A DNA stretch of 64,000 nt from CAZIRF01 sp964541755 (GTDB lineage Bacteria > Spirochaetota > Spirochaetia > Treponematales > Breznakiellaceae). Under the pieces are notes generated by a model that made no database searches, was not told the DNA's origin, and saw only the letters and a list, made by a program, of their open reading frames with translations. The stretch lies in NCBI GenBank assembly GCA_964541755.1, contig CAZIRF010000004.1, forward strand, positions 1 to 64,000, in the 5' to 3' direction. A program made the translations under genes and the position numbers. Positions 9,258 to 16,546 of the stretch are shown one piece after another. Position 1 is the stretch's first letter, and every line of letters begins with the position of its first letter.

Positions 9258-9274
9258 GCCTGTTCCCGCGAAAC

Positions 9275-9742
9275 TCAAAGGGCCAACAGACGCCGTCCTG
9301 CCTCTTCGGGTGATAGCGCTTCAAGGTGACCAAATACGTCGAAATCCCTGATATTCAGGCTGATAATGGTCTGTATGCCCTGTACCGCCATAACTGCTGC
9401 AATATTCGCATCGTGGATGCGCTTCCCCTCGAGGCGGTGCGTGTGAACAAAAGACGCGAGGGCATCCCACACACGCTCGTCCTCCTCGAAAAAGACAGAA
9501 CGACTTTTAAACCATTTGGCATTTACAAGAGCATTTTCACTTGCCATCCCCAGACCGTTAACTTCTATCGGACGACTTGCTACTACAAGGTATTCACGTA
9601 AAACTTGACCGCAGAGGGCTCCATGGATACCAGCAGTCATGAGAGCAGGAAGGAGTGAAACTATCTTCCGATGCTCGCGGTGCGCTTGGTTAGTCGCAGC
9701 GAGGAGTATGTTGGTGTCGAGAAAGACAAGCCTATCTTCCAT
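9275..9742 (-). CDS. PIN-domain toxin (VapC/FitB type)
   Basis: About 155 residues from the chosen start. The PIN nuclease core begins at once with FLDTNIL (first acidic residue) and continues with a central Glu (GQVLREYLV) and the late acidic cluster KRIHDANIAAV and NIRDFDVF. These fit the four-acid metal site of VapC/FitB ribonucleases. The start at 9742 overlaps the antitoxin gene by 11 nt; ATGs at 9751 and 9760 are alternatives. Overlap with the upstream antitoxin indicates a type II toxin-antitoxin operon. The RNA target is unknown. Confidence 0.85.
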   Translation of the reverse strand: MEDRLVFLDTNILLAATNQAHREHRKIVSLLPALMTAGIHGALCGQVLREYLVVASRPIEVNGLGMASENALVNAKWFKSRSVFFEEDERVWDALASFVHTHRLEGKRIHDANIAAVMAVQGIQTIISLNIRDFDVFGHLEALSPEEAGRRLLAL

Positions 9743-9962
9743 TGTCGCCATACATTTCATCACGCGAATAATCGCATTGGGAAGGACAAGATACCAATAT
9801 AGGAGGAGCCCCGACATCCAAATCTCCATCCGGATACCGCATGACTGCCTCTGTGATAATGATTCTGAGCTCCCCTTGGACAGAACGACCGTGCATGCGT
9901 GCTCGCTTTTCTACCTTGTCTATTACATCGGAATCGATGTTACGCAACAACAACGTCTTCAT
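9732..9962 (-). CDS. Ribbon-helix-helix antitoxin, FitA-like
   Basis: A 76-residue protein with an N-terminal beta strand (KTLLLRNID) followed by two helices containing HGRSVQGELR, the FitA/VapB-type RHH pattern. The acidic, flexible C-terminus should wrap the PIN toxin. It precedes and overlaps the toxin gene. The ATG has no Shine-Dalgarno; a promoter -10 ends 6 nt before it and a 29-bp palindrome covers both promoter and start codon, so autoregulation and leaderless translation are likely. Confidence 0.82.
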   Translation of the reverse strand: MKTLLLRNIDSDVIDKVEKRARMHGRSVQGELRIIITEAVMRYPDGDLDVGAPPILVSCPSQCDYSRDEMYGDNGR

Positions 9963-9988
9963 ACTGATATCATAATGATATCAGTATG
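9960..9988 (-). promoter_or_regulatory. 29-bp palindromic operator of the toxin-antitoxin operon
   Basis: Perfect inverted repeat with 14-bp arms (CATACTGATATCAT and its complement) around a single central base. It includes the antitoxin ATG (9960-9962) and the promoter -10. RHH antitoxins bind such palindromes as autorepressors. Confidence 0.8.
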
Positions 9989-9997
9989 GCATATCAA
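9969..9997 (-). promoter_or_regulatory. Toxin-antitoxin promoter, predicted leaderless
   Basis: On the minus strand -35 TTGATA (9992-9997), 17-bp spacer, -10 TATGAT (9969-9974). The -10 ends 6 nt before the antitoxin ATG and lies inside the operator palindrome. Confidence 0.75.
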
Positions 9998-10004
9998 GTG
10001 AATT

Positions 10005-10493
10005 TCAATCTGCACCAAGCGAACAATCCATGTACTCCAGATCCCCGCGCGGGCCGAAGCCCATCCTTCTCCAAAAGGCCTTCGCCCCGTCGTTCGCAGA
10101 AAACGCGACAAGGGCCACCTTGCGTATACCCTGCGCGCGAAGTGCCTCGAGGGCATGTTCGGCCAGGGCACGGCCAATACCTTGGCCCCGATGGGTTTCA
10201 ACGACTGCGGTATGGTAGATAAAGCCCCGGCGCCCGTCATGCCCGGCGAGAATGGTGCCCACAAGCTGGGCGTTCGTTGTGCGGGCGCTCGTTGTGCGGG
10301 CGCTCAATGAGCGCGCGCTCGTTGAGCGGGCCACAAAGGAGCAGCCGGGGTTGCGTTCAAGGTAGCGGGCAAGGGATAGCGGGTTGTCGTCACCGGCCCG
10401 CAGCCCCACCCCCGGCAGGTTCTGCCAGAGGGCAAGGGCTTCCTCGATATCAGTGTTTGTCATTGGAAAAATTGTTACAGGAATCGTGTTCAT
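10005..10493 (-). CDS. GNAT-family N-acetyltransferase with in-frame tandem repeat
   Basis: A 162-residue acetyltransferase. The acetyl-CoA-binding motif A is RGQGIGRALAEHAL and motif B is NDGAKAFWRRMGF, both typical of GNAT. Residues around 56-76 consist of a five-residue repeat (ARSTS, ARSLS, ARTTS, ARTTN) encoded by four 15-bp units, which interrupts the N-terminal half before the central beta strands. The acceptor substrate is unknown. The start is supported by GAGAGG upstream. It lies between the toxin-antitoxin pair and argG, in the same direction, with a palindromic intergenic region upstream. Confidence 0.8.
   Translation of the reverse strand: MNTIPVTIFPMTNTDIEEALALWQNLPGVGLRAGDDNPLSLARYLERNPGCSFVARSTSARSLSARTTSARTTNAQLVGTILAGHDGRRGFIYHTAVVETHRGQGIGRALAEHALEALRAQGIRKVALVAFSANDGAKAFWRRMGFGPRGDLEYMDCSLGAD
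10268..10327. repeat. Four 15-bp tandem repeats inside the GNAT gene
   Basis: Units at 10268-10282, 10283-10297, 10298-10312 and 10313-10327 follow GGGCGCTCGTTGTGC with a few substitutions. The unit is a multiple of three, so copy-number change adds or removes five residues without a frameshift. Confidence 0.85.
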
Positions 10494-10533
10494 GAGGGCC
10501 TCTCGAGTCGTAGCGACAGGAACAGCTCTGGCG

Positions 10534-10602
10534 AACCCATCAGGATTTTTGTATAAAATTCATCACATGATGACGAAAAATGCACACAATTCCTGATGGG
10601 TT
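10534..10602. repeat. Nested inverted repeat upstream of GNAT gene
   Basis: Outer 12-bp arms AACCCATCAGGA (10534-10545) and its complement (10591-10602) flank T5/A5 tracts and a central dyad (CATCA-CA-TGATG at 10561-10572). It could be an operator region, a cruciform or a small MITE-like insertion. An ATACAAA-type -10 for the GNAT gene may lie inside. Confidence 0.55.
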
Positions 10603-10633
10603 TTGATTGGCAAGCGAAAGCTCACTGCAACGA

Positions 10634-10688
10634 ACGGGAACCTGCCTCCATAGCGACCTCTCGGGACGGTCAGGGGGCAGGTTCCGCA
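10634..10688 (-). terminator. Long imperfect hairpin after argG
   Basis: GGAACCTGCC (10637-10646) pairs with GGCAGGTTCC (10676-10685); the stem extends three more pairs inward including a G-T. An inner GACC/GGTC stem is possible. It begins 10 bp past the argG stop and is the likely 3' end of the arginine operon. It lacks a T-run. Confidence 0.5.
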
Positions 10689-10694
10689 TAGACT

Positions 10695-11906
10695 CTATTT
10701 GCTACCCAGCGCCTGATCGCGCAGGGCGCGTACGAGGGTGGGAAGGCCGTAGAGGCGGATAAAGCCCTTGGCGTCATTGTGGTCGTAGAGGTCGCCGGTG
10801 TCGAAGCTGGCAATCGACTCGTTGTAGAGCGAGTACGGGCTCGTGGCTCCGGCAGCTATGATTGAGCCCTTGTAGAGTTTGAGCTTGACCGTGCCGCTCA
10901 CCTCTTCCTGGGTCGTGTCGACAAAGGCTGAGAGGGCCTCGCGCAGGGGGCTGAACCAGAGGCCGCCATAGATGAGCTCGGCCATCTTGTGGGCGACGCC
11001 CTGCTTGAAGCTGTAGGTCTGGCGGTCGAGGCAGAGGTGCTCGAGTTCGCTGTGGGCATAGTAGAGTATGGCGCCGCCGGGGGTCTCGTAGACGCCGCGG
11101 CTCTTCATGCCAACAGTGCGATTCTCGACGAGGTCCACGAGGCCGCAGCCGTTGCGCCCGCCAATCTTGTTGAGTTCGAGGATGAGGGAGACGCCGTCCA
11201 TCTTCTTGCCATTGAGGGCGACGGGGATGCCCTTCTCGAAGACAAGTTCGACGTACTCGGCCTTGTCGGGGGCCTGCTCGGGCGGGGTGGTCATCTTGAG
11301 CATGCCATCGAGTTTGGGCTCGTTGGCGGGGCTCTCGAGTTCAAGCCCCTCGTGGCTCATGTGCCAGAGGTTGTCGTCGCGGCTGTAGGAATCGCTCTTC
11401 TTCATGGGCACGGGGATGTTCCGCGCTTCGAGGTAAGCGATCTCGTCCTCGCGGCTCTTGAGCTCCCAAGTGCGCCAGGGGGCGATGATTTCGAGGTCGG
11501 GAGCGAAGGCCATGATACCGATATCGAAACGCACCTGATCATTTCCCTTGCCGGTTGCGCCGTGGGCAATGGCGACAGCGCCCTCCTTGCGGGCGTAGTC
11601 GACGAGGACCTTGGCGATGAGGGGGCGGGCGGTCGCCGTTCCCAGGAGGTACTTGTCCTCGAAAATGGCGTTGGCCTTGAGGGCGGGCCAGATATAGTCC
11701 TCAACGTACTCCTTTTTGACGTCGGCGACGTAGCAGGAGGCGGCGCCGGTGTCGAGCGCGCGCTGTTTAACGCTGGCCCAGTCGGCCTCCTGCCCCACGT
11801 CGACGCAGACGGCGACGATGTCACAGTCGTAGTTCTCTTTGAGCCAGGGGATGATGACCGTCGTGTCGAGGCCGCCGGAGTAGGCCAGTACAATCTTCTT
11901 CTTCAT
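10695..11906 (-). CDS. argG: Argininosuccinate synthase
   Basis: A 403-residue protein of normal family length. The N-terminal ATP-binding loop AYSGGLDTTVI matches the ArgG P-loop, and the citrulline/aspartate-binding region GATGKGNDQVRF is present. It converts citrulline and aspartate with ATP to argininosuccinate. The ATG overlaps the argD stop by 4 nt with a good Shine-Dalgarno inside argD (AGGAGAA). It ends the argJ-argB-argD-argG operon; argH is not in the window. Confidence 0.97.
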   Translation of the reverse strand: MKKKIVLAYSGGLDTTVIIPWLKENYDCDIVAVCVDVGQEADWASVKQRALDTGAASCYVADVKKEYVEDYIWPALKANAIFEDKYLLGTATARPLIAKVLVDYARKEGAVAIAHGATGKGNDQVRFDIGIMAFAPDLEIIAPWRTWELKSREDEIAYLEARNIPVPMKKSDSYSRDDNLWHMSHEGLELESPANEPKLDGMLKMTTPPEQAPDKAEYVELVFEKGIPVALNGKKMDGVSLILELNKIGGRNGCGLVDLVENRTVGMKSRGVYETPGGAILYYAHSELEHLCLDRQTYSFKQGVAHKMAELIYGGLWFSPLREALSAFVDTTQEEVSGTVKLKLYKGSIIAAGATSPYSLYNESIASFDTGDLYDHNDAKGFIRLYGLPTLVRALRDQALGSK

Positions 11907-13075
11907 TTCTCTTCTCCTTGAAGTATCGTCTTGAGGAGCGCGAGGCCCTCGGCGAGTTCAGCTTGGGTGATTACCAACGGAGGCAGGAGCCGGAGGGTAT
12001 TGGGCCCCGCGGTAAGGACGAGGAGGCCCTTTTCCGCCGCAGCGAGGGCGAGGGGCCAAGCAGCCTTGTCGATATCAATACCCACCATAAGTCCCTTGGC
12101 CCGTACTTCCTTGACGCAGGAAAGCTTCCAGCCCTCGACGGTCGCCTTGATAAAGGCGCCCTTCTTGGCGACATCGGCGAGGAAGGCCGGGGAAGTGACC
12201 ACTTTGAGGACAGCCCGTCCGGCTGCGGCTGCGAGGGGATTTCCCCCAAAGGTGGAACCGTGATCGCCGGGCTGGAGGACTTCGGCGCAGCGCGCGCCTG
12301 CAAGGACCGCCCCGATGGGCACACCGCCGGCGAGGCCCTTGGCCAAGGTCACGATATCGGCCTCCACCTTGAAATCCTCGCAAGCGAGGAAGGAACCCGT
12401 CCGCCCTACCCCGCTCTGGATTTCGTCGAAGGCGAGGAGGACATCGTGTTCTTTGCACAGGGCGGCAGCCGCCTCGACAAAGGCAGGGTCAAGGGGCCGG
12501 ATGCCGCTCTCGCCCTGAACCGGTTCCATGAGGAGGGCGCAGACCGTCCCGTCGAAGGCTGCCTTGAGGGCCTCGATGCTCCCGTTCTCGATGTAGACAA
12601 AGCCCTCGGTAAAGGGGCCGAAGTCCTTGTGGAACTTGTCTTGTCCGGTGGCGGCGAGGGTCGTTATCGTCCGGCCGTGGAAGGAGCCCTTGAGGGTGAC
12701 GACCCGGTGCCGGCCGGGGCCATATTTGACGAATGAGTACTTGCGGGCAATCTTGACGGCGCCCTCGTTGGCCTCGGCGCCGGAGTTCGCGAGAAAGACC
12801 TTCTGCATGCCGGCCTTGGAGCAGGCGGCGACGAGCTCGGCGGCAAAGGCATTGGCCGTGTCGGTCGTGTAATAGTTGGACGTATGGATCAACTTGGCAG
12901 CCTGTTCCGCAACCGCTTTTACAAGAGCCGGGTGGCCGTGCCCCAGGGCGTTAACCGCTATGCCGGCGCCAAAATCGAGGTATTCTTTGCCCGAGGTGGA
13001 CCAGAGTTTGACGCCCTCGCCCCGGGCAAACTCGACCGGGATCCGGGTATAGGTATTCATCAGTTCATTGGCCAT
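11903..13075 (-). CDS. argD: Acetylornithine aminotransferase
   Basis: A 390-residue class III PLP aminotransferase. LAFDEIQSGVGRTG and the Schiff-base lysine in VTLAKGLAGGVPIGA identify the ArgD/OAT group. Arginine-operon context supports N-acetylornithine as substrate over ornithine. The start at 13075 overlaps argB by 11 nt and is preceded by AAGGAG. Translational coupling with both neighbours is likely. Confidence 0.94.
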   Translation of the reverse strand: MANELMNTYTRIPVEFARGEGVKLWSTSGKEYLDFGAGIAVNALGHGHPALVKAVAEQAAKLIHTSNYYTTDTANAFAAELVAACSKAGMQKVFLANSGAEANEGAVKIARKYSFVKYGPGRHRVVTLKGSFHGRTITTLAATGQDKFHKDFGPFTEGFVYIENGSIEALKAAFDGTVCALLMEPVQGESGIRPLDPAFVEAAAALCKEHDVLLAFDEIQSGVGRTGSFLACEDFKVEADIVTLAKGLAGGVPIGAVLAGARCAEVLQPGDHGSTFGGNPLAAAAGRAVLKVVTSPAFLADVAKKGAFIKATVEGWKLSCVKEVRAKGLMVGIDIDKAAWPLALAAAEKGLLVLTAGPNTLRLLPPLVITQAELAEGLALLKTILQGEEK

Positions 13076-13964
13076 AGGGGGTCTCCTTGCTAATCATGGT
13101 GCCGACGCCTTCGTCGGTAAAGAGTTCGACGAGTATCGAGTGCGGAACCCGTCCATCGATAATGTGCGCCCGGTTTACCCCGCCGTCGAGGGCAATGCGG
13201 CAGCATTCGACCTTTGGAATCATACCCTTGCTGATAATCCCCTCCGCGACCAGGCCATCGAGGTCGTCGAGGCTCGCGCGCTTGACGAGGCTCCCCACGT
13301 CATTCACATCGCGCAGGATACCCACGATGTCCGTCATCAGTATCAATTTTTCGGCGCCAAGGGCCGCGGCTATCTTGGCCGCCGCGGTGTCGGCATTGAT
13401 ATTGAGAGCCGACCCCGCGTCGGCCCCGGTCCCCATGGCCACGGTCGACACGACGGGTATGTAGCCGTCGCCCAAGGCGTTGAGCAGGGGGGAAGGGTCC
13501 ACGGCGGTTATCTCGCCGACGAGTCCAAGGTCTTCCCCTCCCTTCTTGAGACGGACGCCCCGCAGCATCCCGCCGTCGATACCACAGAGGCCTATCGCCC
13601 GCCCTCCGGCATTCCCGATAAGCGAAACGATGTCCTTGTTGAGCTTCCCGCAGAGGACCATCTGTACGATCTCAATGGTCTCCTCGTCGGTATAGCGCAG
13701 GCCCCCGACAAAGCGGCTCTCCTTGTTCACCCGTTTGAGCATGGCCTCTATCTCGGGACCACCCCCGTGTACGAGAACCGTGTTGATGCCCACACAGGAC
13801 ATGAGGACGAGGTCTTGAATGACCGCTGCCTTGAGTTCCTCGTTGATCATGGCGTTCCCGCCGTACTTGACGACGATGGTCTTGCCCATGAACTGCTGTA
13901 TGTACGGCAGGGCGTGGACGAGAACCCCCGCCCTCTCCTGGTTGCTGATAGTCGCTGTGTTCAT
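13065..13964 (-). CDS. argB: Acetylglutamate kinase
   Basis: A 299-residue amino-acid kinase family member. KYGGNAMIN near residue 34 and VHGGGPEIEAML near 65 are the phosphate-binding and acetylglutamate-binding motifs. The length and an N-terminal extension (ALPYIQQFMGK) resemble the hexameric, arginine-inhibited type, suggesting feedback control. GGAGG precedes the ATG. The upstream 184 bp to argJ contain several strong hairpins, which may uncouple argJ from argBDG. Confidence 0.95.
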   Translation of the reverse strand: MNTATISNQERAGVLVHALPYIQQFMGKTIVVKYGGNAMINEELKAAVIQDLVLMSCVGINTVLVHGGGPEIEAMLKRVNKESRFVGGLRYTDEETIEIVQMVLCGKLNKDIVSLIGNAGGRAIGLCGIDGGMLRGVRLKKGGEDLGLVGEITAVDPSPLLNALGDGYIPVVSTVAMGTGADAGSALNINADTAAAKIAAALGAEKLILMTDIVGILRDVNDVGSLVKRASLDDLDGLVAEGIISKGMIPKVECCRIALDGGVNRAHIIDGRVPHSILVELFTDEGVGTMISKETPYGQ

Positions 13965-13980
13965 CTATTCATTCCTCCAA

Positions 13981-14155
13981 GTGTGCAAATTCTTGAGGAT
14001 TTGCGCACCAAATACGCGGCTCAAAGCTGGGGCCAACCGGGCCCCTCCCTCTGCAGGGAGAAAATCCTTCAGGATTTTCTCCCCAGAAAAACCGTGGAGT
14101 TTCCTCCGGAAACTCCCAAGCTCATGATTGGGGCCAACCGGGCCCCAATCATGAG
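13981..14155. repeat. Cluster of five hairpins between argJ and argB
   Basis: From left to right: 13981-13990/13999-14008 (10 bp with one G-T); 14029-14034/14040-14045 (6 bp); 14056-14067/14072-14083 (12 bp perfect, 4-nt loop); 14096-14104/14108-14116 (9 bp, 3-nt loop); 14121-14135/14141-14155 (15 bp perfect, 5-nt loop). GGGGCCAACCGGGCCCC occurs twice (14029-14045 and 14130-14146). The last stem contains the argJ stop codon. No promoter or T-run was recognised. Confidence 0.85.
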
Positions 14156-15390
14156 CGATAATCTCCATTGATCTTGACGTAGTCATAGGTAAGATCGCAG
14201 CCCCAAGCGGTCGCAGCCCCGTTCCCGCAGGCACTGCCCCCGGACATGCTCACCAGAATTTCGACCTCGTTCTCGAGGAGGACCTTTTTGGCGACTTCCT
14301 CGTCGAAGGGGAGCGAGGCCCCTTTCCGGCACACTGCGATCTCGCCAGCCACGCTCTTGAAGGCGACATCGACCGTTTGGGGGTCGAAATCGGCCCCGGA
14401 ATAGCCCATGGCGCAGAGGATACGGCCCCAATTGGCATCGGCGCCAAAGAAGGCCGCTTTGACCAAGCTCGAGGAGATGATGGACTTCGTGAGGGTTTCG
14501 GCCGTGGACTCGTCTTTTGCACCCGACACCGTACAGGTAAGGAGGTGGCTCGCCCCCTCCCCGTCCCGGGCCACTTCCCGGGCAAGCCGGACGCAGAGCT
14601 CGGTGAGCGCCGCTTCAAAGACGGCATAGGAGGGACTCCCCAGGGCAACGGGGGCATTCCCCGCCATGCCGTTGGCCATGACTATGACGCAGTCGTTCGT
14701 GCTTGTATCGCCGTCGACGCTCACCCGGTTGAAGGAGCGGGCGGTCGCCTGCTTGAGGGCCGCGTCGAGGGCGTCCTTTTCGATCGTAAGATCGCAGGTA
14801 AGGAAGCCCAGCATGGTGGCCATGCTGGGGTGAATCATGCCGGCGCCCTTGACGATGCCGCCCAGGGTAGCCGTTACGCCGGCACAATCAAAGGTAAATG
14901 CGAACTTCTTCTCGTGGGTGTCGGTTGTCATGATGGCGGCGAGGGCCGCATCGGCACCCGCAGGATTGGCGCGAAGCCCTGCAACAAGCTCCGCCATGCC
15001 CTTTTCTACCGGGGCAATGGGTAGCGGTACACCGATAACACCGGTAGACCCGACGGCGACCTGTGTCGCATCAACGGCGAGAGCCGCCGCCGCAGAAGTC
15101 GCCATACCCTTTGCCGTTGCGAGGCCCTCGGCCCCGGTACAGGCATTCGCATTCCCCGAGTTGCAGACTATGGCACGCAGAGTCCCGGTCGCCAGATGTT
15201 CTTTTGTAACGATGAGACTCGCGGCCTTGACGCGGTTGGTCGTGTATACGGCAGCAGCTGTGGCCGGCACCGACGAGACAATGAGGGCCAAATCCTTGCG
15301 GGTCGCGTTCTTGCGAATTCCGCAGTGAATACCATTGGCAGCAAACCCCTTGGGTGCGCAGATACTGCCGTCAACATCAGTATATATCAT
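14149..15390 (-). CDS. argJ: Glutamate N-acetyltransferase / amino-acid acetyltransferase
   Basis: A 413-residue ArgJ. The autoprocessing region GAGMIHPSMATMLGF contains the Ala-Thr bond that is cleaved to make alpha and beta chains, with Thr as nucleophile. It transfers acetyl from acetylornithine to glutamate, and in bifunctional forms also uses acetyl-CoA. The ATG at 15390 is chosen because GGAG lies 6 nt upstream; an ATG at 15402 is the alternative. argC is not in this window. The stop codon lies inside the base of a 15-bp hairpin. Confidence 0.95.
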   Translation of the reverse strand: MIYTDVDGSICAPKGFAANGIHCGIRKNATRKDLALIVSSVPATAAAVYTTNRVKAASLIVTKEHLATGTLRAIVCNSGNANACTGAEGLATAKGMATSAAAALAVDATQVAVGSTGVIGVPLPIAPVEKGMAELVAGLRANPAGADAALAAIMTTDTHEKKFAFTFDCAGVTATLGGIVKGAGMIHPSMATMLGFLTCDLTIEKDALDAALKQATARSFNRVSVDGDTSTNDCVIVMANGMAGNAPVALGSPSYAVFEAALTELCVRLAREVARDGEGASHLLTCTVSGAKDESTAETLTKSIISSSLVKAAFFGADANWGRILCAMGYSGADFDPQTVDVAFKSVAGEIAVCRKGASLPFDEEVAKKVLLENEVEILVSMSGGSACGNGAATAWGCDLTYDYVKINGDYRS

Positions 15391-15800
15391 GACATTCTCC
15401 ATTGCTCTCAAGCACAAGCGCAGGTTGCGCAAAACATAATCACCTTTTAGGGTGAAACCGCATGGTTTGAGGGAAACCCATTTATGGTACATAGTGGCCC
15501 GAGCAGGCGCTCTGTTTCAAGAGCATGCGGGACACGCGGGAGTAAATGTGGGGGTAGAAGGGGGATTAGCGACGACGGAGGCGACGGCGGGCAGGGATGG
15601 AAAAAGCGGGGAACGTACAATTATGACAATTCATGATGGCCTCCTTGAAAGAAGTTTTGCATAAATATGTAACCATGTCAACATATTTTCCGTTTTAATG
15701 GATAAATATGCACTGATAGTCTGTAGCGAGGCCAGATGGCAGTTGACGGCCCCCACAGACAGCGCTACTATTTTCGGGAGCTATAAAAAGGAGGCTCTCA
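15391..15800. other. 410-bp intergenic region with two AT-rich dyads
   Basis: Divergent spacer between argJ and the gene at 15801. It contains two copies of ATAAATATG (15661-15669 and 15702-15710), each the core of an imperfect dyad, 41 bp apart, and a TCACC/GGTGA hairpin near argJ. The longer open frames here lack recognisable motifs. No RNA gene was recognised. Confidence 0.5.
15743..15771 (+). promoter_or_regulatory. Sigma-70 promoter for the cysteine-rich protein gene
   Basis: -35 TTGACG (15743-15748), 17-bp spacer, -10 TACTAT (15766-15771). The ATG at 15801 has AAGGAGG at 15790-15796, so this is an ordinary leadered transcript. Confidence 0.6.
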
Positions 15801-16127
15801 ATGAACGCATTGATCGAAACAACAAGCGAGGTTCGCGCCTGTTCCGACTGCGGCACAAAAAGTGAAACTATTTATTGCGCCAACTGCATTCACTGCAAAC
15901 TTGTTCCATCAAGCCCCGATGGCGACGACCGTTACTTCCTGCGGGTGCGCTGTGCGGCAGGCAAGTGGCGAAAAAAAACCGGCGAGGAAAAGGTGTACAA
16001 ATACTGTACGGTTTCACGCCGCAAACTGGCTTCCTGCGACACCTATGAACCCATGGGCGAGAGCAGCGAATACATACGGGACCTGAAGAACACCCTTCCG
16101 GTCAAGGACGAACTATTCAACTTTTGA
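15801..16127 (+). CDS. Small cysteine-rich (zinc-ribbon-like) protein
   Basis: A 108-residue soluble protein. The N-terminal part has cysteines in CSDC and CANCIHC patterns, followed by single cysteines in VRCAAG, KYCTV and ASCDTY, which suggests one or more zinc or Fe-S sites. No known family is identified. A strong AAGGAGG precedes the ATG. The stop is 8 nt before a TPR lipoprotein gene, so the two form an operon. The cysteine spacing might suit redox or metal binding, but this is not shown. Confidence 0.75.
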   Translation: MNALIETTSEVRACSDCGTKSETIYCANCIHCKLVPSSPDGDDRYFLRVRCAAGKWRKKTGEEKVYKYCTVSRRKLASCDTYEPMGESSEYIRDLKNTLPVKDELFNF

Positions 16128-16135
16128 AGGAACGC

Positions 16136-16546
16136 ATGGAAACAGAACACAAGCGAACATCAGCCTTTGCCCCCATTGTCGCACTCCTCTTCGCTGTCGC
16201 CCTCGCAAGCGCCTGCGCGAGCGGACCAGTCGTCATAGACGAGGGACTCGAACCATCGGAGCTCATTCAGCGGGCCCAAGAGGCGAGCGACAAGAACAAA
16301 ACGGATCTGGCAATCCGGTATTATCAGGCCATACTGGATCGCTATCCGGACGACCGCTATTCGAACTGTGCGGCGCGCTACGAGATAGCATTCATCCAGT
16401 TCAAACAGAAAGACTATGAGATGGCCAAAAAGGGGTTGGAAGAGCTCCTCGCCCTCTATGAGGAACCGGATGCGGAACTCCTTCCCGCCCAGTTCAAGGT
16501 CTTGGGCGAGAAAATTCTCGCAAAGATTCTTACTGCGGCAAAATAA
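16136..16546 (+). CDS. Small TPR-like lipoprotein
   Basis: About 136 residues. A signal peptide ends in a lipobox (LASAC), then helical repeats (DLAIRYYQAILDRYPDD and KDYEMAKKGLEELLALY) resemble TPR units as in BamD/YbgF-like lipoproteins. The ATG at 16136 has AAGGAA upstream; the longer frame starts with TTG. It overlaps the convergent VWA gene by 17 nt at the 3' end. It is probably a periplasmic or membrane-anchored adaptor of unknown partner. Confidence 0.75.
   Translation: METEHKRTSAFAPIVALLFAVALASACASGPVVIDEGLEPSELIQRAQEASDKNKTDLAIRYYQAILDRYPDDRYSNCAARYEIAFIQFKQKDYEMAKKGLEELLALYEEPDAELLPAQFKVLGEKILAKILTAAK

Noticed and set aside
10268..10327. CRISPR array
   Set aside because: The 15-bp units are directly adjacent without spacers and lie in frame inside a coding region.
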